DNA of 64,000 nt from Brugia malayi (Eukaryota > Nematoda > Chromadorea > Rhabditida > Onchocercidae), in assembly GCF_000002995.4 (NCBI RefSeq), contig NW_025062478.1, positions 10,350,001-10,414,000 of the forward strand. The letters are read 5' to 3'. Both the position numbers and the translations under genes were made by a program. Under the pieces are notes generated by a model. It had not been told where the DNA came from. It searched no databases and saw nothing but the letters and a program-made list of their open reading frames with translations. This document shows, piece after piece, positions 48,270-61,159 of this stretch (the stretch's first letter is position 1; each line of letters starts with the position of its first letter).

Positions 48270-49434
48270 AGCTCTGATTAGAATTTTGGGACTCGATGAT
48301 AATCTAGAAAAGCATTTATTTGGGCAAATTTTTCCTTCGGCATTTGTCAATGAGCAATTGCCTAGTAAATTTGAATGTTTTCAGAATTGGCAACAAATTA
48401 TTCTCGTTGGCAGTTGGCATGCATTTCATCTATTTCTTCTTCTTCTTTTTGCAACTGAACAATATTCAAACAACCGTAAGCCCATTTAAAGTTTAAAAAA
48501 TAGAACATAGCGTTGCGATACCATGGAGATTTAAATTTTTACCCGGTATGAGATTGATAATTGCATATCATTTGAGGTAGCGCAAACGGATCAAACAGAA
48601 CCATTGGATTTATCAATATCAAAAGTGAAAGAGAAAGGCAATGCATTACAAGGCTTATCAATGGAAAGAAAGTGTGAAGAAGAAATTGGACTGCAATTGC
48701 TTCAAACAAAAACATTGTATTCAACCGCTTCAAAAGTCAGTGATGAACGAATTCCAATCGAAACAGTCATGAAAGTAATGGAAATGTCAAAGCAGGAAAG
48801 TAGAACGAAAAAGAAGCAACGCCACGATGTACACCAAAAGCAAGAACATACGATGACTCATACCGATGAGAAGCCGTACAGTTGTCCGACATGCAAAAAG
48901 AACTTTACTCAGTTCAGTAATATGAAAAAACATATGATGACTCATACCGGTGAGAAGCCGTGCAGTTGTCCAATGTGCAAAAAGAATTTTACTCAGTTCA
49001 GTAATATGAAAAAACATATGATGACTCATACCGGTGAGAAAGCGTACAGTTGTTCAATATGCAAAAAGAATTTCACTCAGTTCAGTAATATGAAAAAACA
49101 TATGATGACTCATACCGGTGAGAAGCCGTACAGTTGTTCAATATGCAAAAAGAATTTCACTCAGTTCGGGGATATGAAAAAACATGTGATGACTCATACC
49201 GGTGAGAAGCCGTACAGTTGTTCAATATGCAAGAAGAATTTCACTCAATTCGGGGATATGAAAAAACATATGATGACTCATACCGGTGAAAAGCCGTACA
49301 GTTGTCCGACATGCAAAAAGAACTTCACTGAGTCCGGCAATATGAAAAGGCATGTGATGAGTCATACGGGTGAAAAACCATACAGTTGCCCGATAGAAGT
49401 TCGCACCGAATCAGTAATTTTTTTTAACCTCTGA
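48270..49434 (+). CDS. Array 2 unit 2 zinc-finger protein truncated in finger 7
   Basis: Exons 48270-48475 and 48599-49434. Six complete fingers (TQFSNMKK three times, TQFGDMKK twice, TESGNMKR) and then YSCPI, after which the frame runs into EVRTESVIFFNL and stops. From about 49,394 the DNA is the upstream flank of a type A unit (equivalent to 21,248 onward), so the gene was cut by a rearrangement. It keeps PLDLS and six fingers and could still make a shortened protein. Confidence 0.72.
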
Positions 49435-49707
49435 TTTGCAACTTTGGGAAATTTTTATTTTTTATATCACTTTTCCTGTTAAGATCAAGCAAAATCTCCT
49501 TAAAATAGCGTCCAACATAAATTATATAATTGATAAACTTTAATAACATGACAGCATCACATAATCCAATTCAAATATAATCAAGTATCATCTCATAGAT
49601 CTTGTACAAGCGAAGCGTCTCGCTTGCTTTATTTCACTATAAAAAAATATAGGAAATTAAGGAACCATAGATGAAACAAATTCAAAGATGAAATAAAATT
49701 GCAAAAA
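49435..49707 (+). promoter_or_regulatory. Type A upstream flank with promoter cassette
   Basis: Short interval between the truncated unit 2 and unit 3, with the AAGCG-TCT-CGCTT dyad and TATAAAAA (about 49,610-49,650). Unit 3 would be transcribed from here. Confidence 0.5.
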
Positions 49708-49893
49708 ATGTCACAATTGCTTTGCATAAATTATTTTCAGCAGTATAATATAGCAGCTGAAATGAAATTATTCAGTGTAAAGGATCAAACACTGATTGCT
49801 ATTATTATATCATTAAATGTAATAATTTATATTCTATTACTATTAGCCCCATATTGTTTGTTGCACGCGGAACAAAGTTATCAATATACATAG
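49708..49893 (+). CDS. Array 2 unit 3 upstream transmembrane ORF (type A)
   Basis: Identical in protein to array 1 unit 1 (ends HAEQSYQYT). Confidence 0.38.
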   Translation: MSQLLCINYFQQYNIAAEMKLFSVKDQTLIAIIISLNVIIYILLLLAPYCLLHAEQSYQYT

Positions 49894-50019
49894 TTGCCAC
49901 CTCCATCTGAATGAGCATTTATACATGCGATTATTTAACAATATCTAACAGAAGTAACAGAAGGCCTCTGTCAAACTCTCTTCCACAAATTTCTTTCATT
50001 TATTTTGTTCTCTTTTTAG

Positions 50020-51379
50020 AGTTTTGACTTATGAGAAAGATTTGGAACTCGATAATAATTTAGAAAAGCATTTATTTGGGCAAATTTTTCCTTCGGCATT
50101 TGTCAATGAGCAATTGCCTAGTAAATTTGAATGTTTTCAGAATTGGCAACAAATTATTCTCGTTGGCAGTTGGCATGCATTTCATCTATTTCTTCTTCTT
50201 CTTTTTGCAACTGAACAATATTCAAACAACCGTAAGCCCATTTAAAGTTTAAAAAATAGAACATAGCGTTGCGATACCATGGAGATTTAAATTTTTACCC
50301 GGTATGAGATTGATAATTGCATATCATTTGAGGTAGCGCAAACGGATCAAACAGAACCATTGGATTTATCAATATCAAAAGTGAAAGAGAAAGGCAATGC
50401 ATTACAAGGCTTATCAATGGAAAGAAAGTGTGAAGAAGAAATTGGACTGCAATTGCTTCAAACAAAAACATTGTATTCAACCGCTTCAAAAGTCAGTGAT
50501 GAACGAATTCCAATCGAAACAGTCATGAAAGTAATGGAAATGTCAAAGCAGGAAAGTAGAACGAAAAAGAAGCAACGCCACGATGTACACCAAAAGCAAG
50601 AACATACGATGACTCATACCGATGAGAAGCCGTACAGTTGTCCGACATGCAAAAAGAACTTCACTGAGTCCGGCAATATGAAAAGGCATGTGATGAGTCA
50701 TACGGGTGAAAAACCATACAGTTGTCCGATATGCGGGAAAAGTTCCACTCATCCCGGTAATATGAAAAAACATATGATGACTCATACCGGTGAGAAGCCG
50801 TGCAGTTGTCCGATTTGCAAGAAGAATTTCACTGATTCCAGTAATATGAAAAGACATATGATGACTCATACCGGTGAGAAGCCGTGCAGTTGTCCGATTT
50901 GCAAGAAGAATTTCACTGACTCCAGTAATATGAAAAAACATATAATGACTCATACCGGTGAAAAGCCGTACAGTTGCCCGACATGTAAAAAGAATTTCAC
51001 TAACTCCGATAATATGAAGCAACACATGCTGACTCATACCGGTGAAAAGCCGTACAGTTGTCCAACATGCAAAAAGAATTTTACTCAGTTCAGTAATATG
51101 AAAAAACATGTGATGATTCATACCGGTGAGAAACCGTACAGTTGTTCAATATGCAAAAAGAATTTCACTCAGTTCGGAGATATGAAAAAACATATGATGA
51201 TTCATACAGGTGAAAAGCCATACAGTTGTCCGATATGCGGAAAATGTTACACTCGAAGATACATTTTGCAGTCTCACATGGTAACTCATGACATGAATAG
51301 ACCTGTTTACCACTGTACTGCATGCAGTAAAGATTTTCAGACTAAATGCGGCTTGAAATTACACATGCGGAATCATTAA
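50020..51379 (+). CDS. Array 2 unit 3 zinc-finger protein, 9 fingers
   Basis: Exons 50020-50231 and 50355-51379. Protein-identical to array 1 unit 1, including the type A first exon. Intact. Confidence 0.8.
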
Positions 51380-53541
51380 AAATTACGCTTTACGTCTTAT
51401 TTTCAATTAAATACGCATTGCTATTCCTGTTATTATTGATTATTTATATTTTTCATCAGCAAATTCTTCTGTCATTTGTCTTTATTTGTTAAATAATTCT
51501 CTCTCACTATTATTGTTGTTATAGTTGCGTTAATCTTGGTCATATAAATTTTTATCATTTTTCATGTCATTTTTCTTGTTAAGATCAATCAAAATCTCCT
51601 TAAAATAGCGCCCAACATGCATGATATAATTGGCAAACTTTAATAATATAGTAGCATCACTTTAACTCAGTTTACATACAGTACATTCTTTCTGAAAAAT
51701 GAACTAATCAAGTATCATCTCACAGATCTTGTATAAACGAAGCGTCTCGCTTGCTTTATTTCACTATAAAAAACATTCAGAAAATTAAGTAACCATACAT
51801 AAAACAAGTACAAAATGAGAAAGAAAACAAACAATGAAAGTAATATAACGGGCGTTCATGTGAACACACGCTTGAAATCATGGCAGAAATAACAAAAGAT
51901 ACAAATAAATAGTAAATATAGCAGCCATCATACTTTTTTACTCATGTGAAGGAATTTTATGAACAAAAGTCTGTGTTCATAATTTTGCAGTGAATTAAAC
52001 CCAGCCATGATATTGCTAATTTACTTAGCAATTATACATTAATGAACTTAATTAGTGACATAGGCTTAGGAAAAAAGTATGTAATCAATAAGAGTAACAG
52101 AATTTTCTTATAGAAGAACAACAAACAATTCAAGCCAAAATTTAAATATTTACACTTACATCCAGACTAGCAACTTCTCCCAAAATAATTAAATTTACAA
52201 ATCTTCTACGACAAATTTGATGCCACAAGCCAGGAAAAGGAATATAATTACAATAGCCTTTACTATTATTGATGGCTTGGAAATAAATTGAAAAGGTGTG
52301 ATTCATGAAGGAAACAGTTACATGGTAAACTGCTTTATTAGCATGAGGCTCTATACTGCTGTAGCTTCGTCCTGAATAACATCATATTGTAGGCGATATA
52401 TATTTGAAATTTATAAAAGTTTGCTTTCTTTACAGGTGCATGAAATTCAGTTCTTTCTAGTTCAAGATGCTTCAAACATTTATATTTTCTGAAAGGTCCA
52501 TTCTAGTGTTTAATTAACATGCAAAAATGTTTTCAGTTTTCAGTCTTCTTATATAGCAAGCAATATGCGTAAAAAAGTATATGATTTACAATAAGAAAGA
52601 GTAACCAGTCTAACAAAAAGCTTGATTATACAGTAACAAAAAAAAAAAACTGATTAGTTTACAAGCAAATTTAATTACTAGTTGACAAACCGCAAAGGAT
52701 ATTATTAAGCAAAGGTTGTTAACTTCGTAGATTCAAGGATAATTCACAATTAGTGGCGACACAATAATGAGATCAACTAAATGAGCAAATACTGTGTAAA
52801 CAATATGTAAAAGATTTAAGACTAAACATAGGGTTGAAAACAAAAAGAGTTATAAGCTTTATTTGCAAGATTTCATAGAACATATTACTTACTCATATAA
52901 TATTTTAGAGTCTCACGATATTAAAATTACTATGAACACTTCCCTACGGGAAAGTGCCTAGTAATTTTACCAAGAATCAGGAGAATTCAACTTCAGTTCT
53001 TCTCTATCAAGTTACTGTGCTAACTGCTTCTGCTAATAAAGGAATTATTATATTTTTTTGTTACCCCAAACATTTAAATCCAACAAATCTCTTCGAGATC
53101 AGCAGCCTCTCTCAAAATAATTGAATTTATAAATCTTCCACGACAGCCAACTGTTATTGGACGGAACCAACGTTGTTCCTAACTGGTAGGACTTTACCGC
53201 CTTTTTTTTAGTTTTATTATGCTTGGAATTTGAAGGGTTAATGAATATTAGAAATCATCAAATGTAATCATTTGATTTGAAGCTATCGTCATCACATGGT
53301 GTTATATACGATGACTGTAAAAATTTTTAATATGCTTAATTTACACAGATGACACAAAGCAAATTTGAAAATAAACTTTAAAAATGAAATCCAAACGAAA
53401 TATTTGATGAAAAATTTAACATTCATAAATCAATATTATCAATTACAAGAGTTGCAGCAACGTAGTTTTCCCTCTCGTTAATATTCCCAAAGACTGGAAA
53501 ATGTGGAAAAATTGAAACAAAAGGAAATAATATTGCAAAAA
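51380..53541. repeat. Array 2 spacer 2 (type B), short poly-A
   Basis: Like the other type B spacers but with only 12 A in the poly-A tract (about 52,638-52,649). Confidence 0.78.
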
Positions 53542-53718
53542 ATGTCACAATTGCTATACATAAATTATTTTCAACAGTATAATATAGCAACTGAAATGAA
53601 ATTATTCAGTGTAAAGGATCAAACACTGATTGCTATTATCATATCATTATACGTAATATTTTATATTCTATTATTATTATCCCCATATTGTTTATTACAC
53701 GCGGACGTAAGTTATTAA
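53542..53718 (+). CDS. Array 2 unit 4 upstream transmembrane ORF (type B)
   Basis: Identical to array 2 unit 2. Confidence 0.36.
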   Translation: MSQLLYINYFQQYNIATEMKLFSVKDQTLIAIIISLYVIFYILLLLSPYCLLHADVSY

Positions 53719-53857
53719 TAATATACGTAGTTTGCCACCTCCATCTGAATGAGCATTTATACATGCGATTATTTAACAATATCTAACAGAAGTAACAGAA
53801 GGCCTCTGTCAAACTCTCTTCCACAAATTTCTTTCATTTATTTTGTTCTCTTTTCAG

Positions 53858-55022
53858 AGCTCTGATTAGAATTTTGGGACTCGATGATAATCTAGAAAAG
53901 CATTTATTTGGGCAAATTTTTCCTTCGGCATTTGTCAATGAGCAATTGCCTAGTAAATTTGAATGTTTTCAGAATTGGCAACAAATTATTCTCGTTGGCA
54001 GTTGGCATGCATTTCATCTATTTCTTCTTCTTCTTTTTGCAACTGAACAATATTCAAACAACCGTAAGCCCATTTAAAGTTTAAAAAATAGAACATAGCG
54101 TTGCGATACCATGGAGATTTAAATTTTTACCCGGTATGAGATTGATAATTGCATATCATTTGAGGTAGCGCAAACGGATCAAACAGAACCATTGGATTTA
54201 TCAATATCAAAAGTGAAAGAGAAAGGCAATGCATTACAAGGCTTATCAATGGAAAGAAAGTGTGAAGAAGAAATTGGACTGCAATTGCTTCAAACAAAAA
54301 CATTGTATTCAACCGCTTCAAAAGTCAGTGATGAACGAATTCCAATCGAAACAGTCATGAAAGTAATGGAAATGTCAAAGCAGGAAAGTAGAACGAAAAA
54401 GAAGCAACGCCACGATGTACACCAAAAGCAAGAACATACGATGACTCATACCGATGAGAAGCCGTACAGTTGTCCGACATGCAAAAAGAACTTTACTCAG
54501 TTCAGTAATATGAAAAAACATATGATGACTCATACCGGTGAGAAGCCGTGCAGTTGTCCAATGTGCAAAAAGAATTTTACTCAGTTCAGTAATATGAAAA
54601 AACATATGATGACTCATACCGGTGAGAAAGCGTACAGTTGTTCAATATGCAAAAAGAATTTCACTCAGTTCAGTAATATGAAAAAACATATGATGACTCA
54701 TACCGGTGAGAAGCCGTACAGTTGTTCAATATGCAAAAAGAATTTCACTCAGTTCGGGGATATGAAAAAACATGTGATGACTCATACCGGTGAGAAGCCG
54801 TACAGTTGTTCAATATGCAAGAAGAATTTCACTCAATTCGGGGATATGAAAAAACATATGATGACTCATACCGGTGAAAAGCCGTACAGTTGTCCGACAT
54901 GCAAAAAGAACTTCACTGAGTCCGGCAATATGAAAAGGCATGTGATGAGTCATACGGGTGAAAAACCATACAGTTGCCCGATAGAAGTTCGCACCGAATC
55001 AGTAATTTTTTTTAACCTCTGA
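53858..55022 (+). CDS. Array 2 unit 4 zinc-finger protein truncated in finger 7
   Basis: Exons 53858-54063 and 54187-55022. Same six fingers and same fusion junction (about 54,982) as unit 2, so the break was made once and then duplicated with the 5.6-kb unit 2-3 block. Confidence 0.72.
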
Positions 55023-55295
55023 TTTGCAACTTTGGGAAATTTTTATTTTTTATATCACTTTTCCTGTTAAGATCAAGCAAAATCTCCTTAAAATAGCGTC
55101 CAACATAAATTATATAATTGATAAACTTTAATAACATGACAGCATCACATAATCCAATTCAAATATAATCAAGTATCATCTCATAGATCTTGTACAAGCG
55201 AAGCGTCTCGCTTGCTTTATTTCACTATAAAAAAATATAGGAAATTAAGGAACCATAGATGAAACAAATTCAAAGATGAAATAAAATTGCAAAAA
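55023..55295 (+). promoter_or_regulatory. Type A upstream flank with promoter cassette
   Basis: Copy of 49,435-49,707. Confidence 0.5.
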
Positions 55296-55481
55296 ATGTC
55301 ACAATTGCTTTGCATAAATTATTTTCAGCAGTATAATATAGCAGCTGAAATGAAATTATTCAGTGTAAAGGATCAAACACTGATTGCTATTATTATATCA
55401 TTAAATGTAATAATTTATATTCTATTACTATTAGCCCCATATTGTTTGTTGCACGCGGAACAAAGTTATCAATATACATAG
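55296..55481 (+). CDS. Array 2 unit 5 upstream transmembrane ORF (type A)
   Basis: Identical to array 2 unit 3. Confidence 0.36.
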   Translation: MSQLLCINYFQQYNIAAEMKLFSVKDQTLIAIIISLNVIIYILLLLAPYCLLHAEQSYQYT

Positions 55482-55607
55482 TTGCCACCTCCATCTGAAT
55501 GAGCATTTATACATGCGATTATTTAACAATATCTAACAGAAGTAACAGAAGGCCTCTGTCAAACTCTCTTCCACAAATTTCTTTCATTTATTTTGTTCTC
55601 TTTTTAG

Positions 55608-56967
55608 AGTTTTGACTTATGAGAAAGATTTGGAACTCGATAATAATTTAGAAAAGCATTTATTTGGGCAAATTTTTCCTTCGGCATTTGTCAATGAGCA
55701 ATTGCCTAGTAAATTTGAATGTTTTCAGAATTGGCAACAAATTATTCTCGTTGGCAGTTGGCATGCATTTCATCTATTTCTTCTTCTTCTTTTTGCAACT
55801 GAACAATATTCAAACAACCGTAAGCCCATTTAAAGTTTAAAAAATAGAACATAGCGTTGCGATACCATGGAGATTTAAATTTTTACCCGGTATGAGATTG
55901 ATAATTGCATATCATTTGAGGTAGCGCAAACGGATCAAACAGAACCATTGGATTTATCAATATCAAAAGTGAAAGAGAAAGGCAATGCATTACAAGGCTT
56001 ATCAATGGAAAGAAAGTGTGAAGAAGAAATTGGACTGCAATTGCTTCAAACAAAAACATTGTATTCAACCGCTTCAAAAGTCAGTGATGAACGAATTCCA
56101 ATCGAAACAGTCATGAAAGTAATGGAAATGTCAAAGCAGGAAAGTAGAACGAAAAAGAAGCAACGCCACGATGTACACCAAAAGCAAGAACATACGATGA
56201 CTCATACCGATGAGAAGCCGTACAGTTGTCCGACATGCAAAAAGAACTTCACTGAGTCCGGCAATATGAAAAGGCATGTGATGAGTCATACGGGTGAAAA
56301 ACCATACAGTTGTCCGATATGCGGGAAAAGTTCCACTCATCCCGGTAATATGAAAAAACATATGATGACTCATACCGGTGAGAAGCCGTGCAGTTGTCCG
56401 ATTTGCAAGAAGAATTTCACTGATTCCAGTAATATGAAAAGACATATGATGACTCATACCGGTGAGAAGCCGTGCAGTTGTCCGATTTGCAAGAAGAATT
56501 TCACTGACTCCAGTAATATGAAAAAACATATAATGACTCATACCGGTGAAAAGCCGTACAGTTGCCCGACATGTAAAAAGAATTTCACTAACTCCGATAA
56601 TATGAAGCAACACATGCTGACTCATACCGGTGAAAAGCCGTACAGTTGTCCAACATGCAAAAAGAATTTTACTCAGTTCAGTAATATGAAAAAACATGTG
56701 ATGATTCATACCGGTGAGAAACCGTACAGTTGTTCAATATGCAAAAAGAATTTCACTCAGTTCGGAGATATGAAAAAACATATGATGATTCATACAGGTG
56801 AAAAGCCATACAGTTGTCCGATATGCGGAAAATGTTACACTCGAAGATACATTTTGCAGTCTCACATGGTAACTCATGACATGAATAGACCTGTTTACCA
56901 CTGTACTGCATGCAGTAAAGATTTTCAGACTAAATGCGGCTTGAAATTACACATGCGGAATCATTAA
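55608..56967 (+). CDS. Array 2 unit 5 zinc-finger protein, 9 fingers
   Basis: Exons 55608-55819 and 55943-56967. Protein-identical to units 3 (array 2) and 1-2 (array 1). Intact. Confidence 0.8.
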
Positions 56968-58224
56968 AAATTACGCTTTACGTCTTATTTTCAATTAAAT
57001 ACGCATTGCTATTCCTGTTATTATTGATTATTTATATTTTTCATCAGCAAATTCTTCTGTCATTTGTCTTTATTTGTTAAATAATTCTCTCTCACTATTA
57101 TTGTTGTTATAGTTGCGTTAATCTTGGTCATATAAATTTTTATCATTTTTCATGTCATTTTTCTTGTTAAGATCAATCAAAATCTCCTTAAAATAGCGCC
57201 CAACATGCATGATATAATTGGCAAACTTTAATAATATAGTAGCATCACTTTAACTCAGTTTACATACAGTACATTCTTTCTGAAAAATGAACTAATCAAG
57301 TATCATCTCACAGATCTTGTATAAACGAAGCGTCTCGCTTGCTTTATTTCACTATAAAAAACATTCAGAAAATTAAGTAACCATACATAAAACAAGTACA
57401 AAATGAGAAAGAAAACAAACAATGAAAGTAATATAACGGGCGTTCATGTGAACACACGCTTGAAATCATGGCAGAAATAACAAAAGATACAAATAAATAG
57501 TAAATATAGCAGCCATCATACTTTTTTACTCATGTGAAGGAATTTTATGAACAAAAGTCTGTGTTCATAATTTTGCAGTGAATTAAACCCAGCCATGATA
57601 TTGCTAATTTACTTAGCAATTATACATTAATGAACTTAATTAGTGACATAGGCTTAGGAAAAAAGTATGTAATCAATAAGAGTAACAGAATTTTCTTATA
57701 GAAGAACAACAAACAATTCAAGCCAAAATTTAAATATTTACACTTACATCCAGACTAGCAACTTCTCCCAAAATAATTAAATTTACAAATCTTCTACGAC
57801 AAATTTGATGCCACAAGCCAGGAAAAGGAATATAATTACAATAGCCTTTACTATTATTGATGGCTTGGAAATAAATTGAAAAGGTGTGATTCATGAAGGA
57901 AACAGTTACATGGTAAACTGCTTTATTAGCATGAGGCTCTATACTGCTGTAGCTTCGTCCTGAATAACATCATATTGTAGGCGATATATATTTGAAATTT
58001 ATAAAAGTTTGCTTTCTTTACAGGTGCATGAAATTCAGTTCTTTCTAGTTCAAGATGCTTCAAACATTTATATTTTCTGAAAGGTCCATTCTAGTGTTTA
58101 ATTAACATGCAAAAATGTTTTCAGTTTTCAGTCTTCTTATATAGCAAGCAATATGCGTAAAAAAGTATATGATTTACAATAAGAAAGAGTAACCAGTCTA
58201 ACAAAAAGCTTGATTATACAGTAA

Positions 58225-58263
<39 letters not shown>

Positions 58264-59153
58264 GATTAGTTTACAAGCAAATTTAATTACTAGTTGACAA
58301 ACCGCAAAGGATATTATTAAGCAAAGGTTGTTAACTTCGTAGATTCAAGGATAATTCACAATTAGTGGCGACACAATAATGAGATCAACTAAATGAGCAA
58401 ATACTGTGTAAACAATATGTAAAAGATTTAAGACTAAACATAGGGTTGAAAACAAAAAGAGTTATAAGCTTTATTTGCAAGATTTCATAGAACATATTAC
58501 TTACTCATATAATATTTTAGAGTCTCACGATATTAAAATTACTATGAACACTTCCCTACGGGAAAGTGCCTAGTAATTTTACCAAGAATCAGGAGAATTC
58601 AACTTCAGTTCTTCTCTATCAAGTTACTGTGCTAACTGCTTCTGCTAATAAAGGAATTATTATATTTTTTTGTTACCCCAAACATTTAAATCCAACAAAT
58701 CTCTTCGAGATCAGCAGCCTCTCTCAAAATAATTGAATTTATAAATCTTCCACGACAGCCAACTGTTATTGGACGGAACCAACGTTGTTCCTAACTGGTA
58801 GGACTTTACCGCCTTTTTTTTAGTTTTATTATGCTTGGAATTTGAAGGGTTAATGAATATTAGAAATCATCAAATGTAATCATTTGATTTGAAGCTATCG
58901 TCATCACATGGTGTTATATACGATGACTGTAAAAATTTTTAATATGCTTAATTTACACAGATGACACAAAGCAAATTTGAAAATAAACTTTAAAAATGAA
59001 ATCCAAACGAAATATTTGATGAAAAATTTAACATTCATAAATCAATATTATCAATTACAAGAGTTGCAGCAACGTAGTTTTCCCTCTCGTTAATATTCCC
59101 AAAGACTGGAAAATGTGGAAAAATTGAAACAAAAGGAAATAATATTGCAAAAA
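56968..59153. repeat. Array 2 spacer 3 (type B), long poly-A
   Basis: Same as spacer 2 of this array except that the poly-A tract is 36 A (about 58,226-58,261). The 24 extra A account exactly for the 24-bp difference between the two 5.6-kb periods. Confidence 0.8.
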
Positions 59154-59330
59154 ATGTCACAATTGCTATACATAAATTATTTTCAACAGTATAATATAGC
59201 AACTGAAATGAAATTATTCAGTGTAAAGGATCAAACACTGATTGCTATTATCATATCATTATACGTAATATTTTATATTCTATTATTATTATCCCCATAT
59301 TGTTTATTACACGCGGACGTAAGTTATTAA
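59154..59330 (+). CDS. Array 2 unit 6 upstream transmembrane ORF (type B)
   Basis: Identical to array 2 units 2 and 4, with the intact GTAAGT donor after HAD. Confidence 0.38.
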   Translation: MSQLLYINYFQQYNIATEMKLFSVKDQTLIAIIISLYVIFYILLLLSPYCLLHADVSY

Positions 59331-59469
59331 TAATATACGTAGTTTGCCACCTCCATCTGAATGAGCATTTATACATGCGATTATTTAACAATATCTAACA
59401 GAAGTAACAGAAGGCCTCTGTCAAACTCTCTTCCACAAATTTCTTTCATTTATTTTGTTCTCTTTTCAG

Positions 59470-61159
59470 AGCTCTGATTAGAATTTTGGGACTCGATGAT
59501 AATCTAGAAAAGCATTTATTTGGGCAAATTTTTCCTTCGGCATTTGTCAATGAGCAATTGCCTAGTAAATTTGAATGTTTTCAGAATTGGCAACAAATTA
59601 TTCTCGTTGGCAGTTGGCATGCATTTCATCTATTTCTTCTTCTTCTTTTTGCAACTGAACAATATTCAAACAACCGTAAGCCCATTTAAAGTTTAAAAAA
59701 TAGAACATAGCGTTGCGATACCATGGAGATTTAAATTTTTACCCGGTATGAGATTGATAATTGCATATCATTTGAGGTAGCGCAAACGGATCAAACAGAA
59801 CCATTGGATTTATCAATATCAAAAGTGAAAGAGAAAGGCAATGCATTACAAGGCTTATCAATGGAAAGAAAGTGTGAAGAAGAAATTGGACTGCAATTGC
59901 TTCAAACAAAAACATTGTATTCAACCGCTTCAAAAGTCAGTGATGAACGAATTCCAATCGAAACAGTCATGAAAGTAATGGAAATGTCAAAGCAGGAAAG
60001 TAGAACGAAAAAGAAGCAACGCCACGATGTACACCAAAAGCAAGAACATACGATGACTCATACCGATGAGAAGCCGTACAGTTGTCCGACATGCAAAAAG
60101 AACTTTACTCAGTTCAGTAATATGAAAAAACATATGATGACTCATACCGGTGAGAAGCCGTGCAGTTGTCCAATGTGCAAAAAGAATTTTACTCAGTTCA
60201 GTAATATGAAAAAACATATGATGACTCATACCGGTGAGAAAGCGTACAGTTGTTCAATATGCAAAAAGAATTTCACTCAGTTCAGTAATATGAAAAAACA
60301 TATGATGACTCATACCGGTGAGAAGCCGTACAGTTGTTCAATATGCAAAAAGAATTTCACTCAGTTCGGGGATATGAAAAAACATGTGATGACTCATACC
60401 GGTGAGAAGCCGTACAGTTGTTCAATATGCAAGAAGAATTTCACTCAATTCGGGGATATGAAAAAACATATGATGACTCATACCGGTGAAAAGCCGTACA
60501 GTTGTCCAGTATGCAAAAAGAGCTTCATTGAGTCCGGCAATAGAAAAAGGCATATGATGACACATGCCGGTAGAAAACCGTACAGTTGTTCAGTATGCAA
60601 AAAGAATTTCACTCAGTTCGGGGATGTGAAAAAACATATGATGACTCATACCGGTGAGAAACCATACAATTGTCCGATATGCAAAAGGAATTTCACTAAC
60701 TCCGCTAATATTAAGCAACACATGCTGACTCATGCCGGTCAAAAGCCGTACAGTTGTCCAACATGCAAAAAAAATTTTACTCAGTTCAGTAATATGAAAA
60801 AACATGTGATGATTCATACCGGTGAGAAGCCGTACAGTTGTTCAATATGCAAAAAGAATTTTACTCAATTGGGAAATATGAAAATACATATGATGATTCA
60901 TACCGGTGAGAAGCCGTACAGTTGTTCAATATGCAAGAAAAGTTTCACTCAGTTCGGGGATATGAAAAAACATATGCTGATTCATACCGGTGAAAAGCCG
61001 TACAATTGTCCAATATGCAGAAAAAGTTTCACACAAAAATACCATTTGCAGTCTCACATGCTAACTCATGATATAAACAGACCAGTCTACCACTGTACTG
61101 TATGCAGTAAAGATTTTCAGACTAAATGCGGATTGAAATTACACATGCGGGATCATTAA
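59470..61159 (+). CDS. Array 2 unit 6 zinc-finger protein, 13 fingers, full-length type B gene
   Basis: Exons 59470-59675 and 59799-61159. The longest and probably most ancestral member. PLDLS head, then 13 C2H2 fingers; the first five equal those of the truncated type B genes. Later fingers are more individual (FIESGNRKRH, TQFGDVKKH, TNSANIKQH, TQLGNMKIH, TQKYHLQSH), with irregular linkers (HAGRKP, HAGQKP). The last finger reads CTVCSKDFQTKCGLKLHMRDH against CTACS and RNH in the others. Its 3' end continues into the unique flank, so it closes the array. It is the best template for judging what the other copies lost. Confidence 0.85.
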
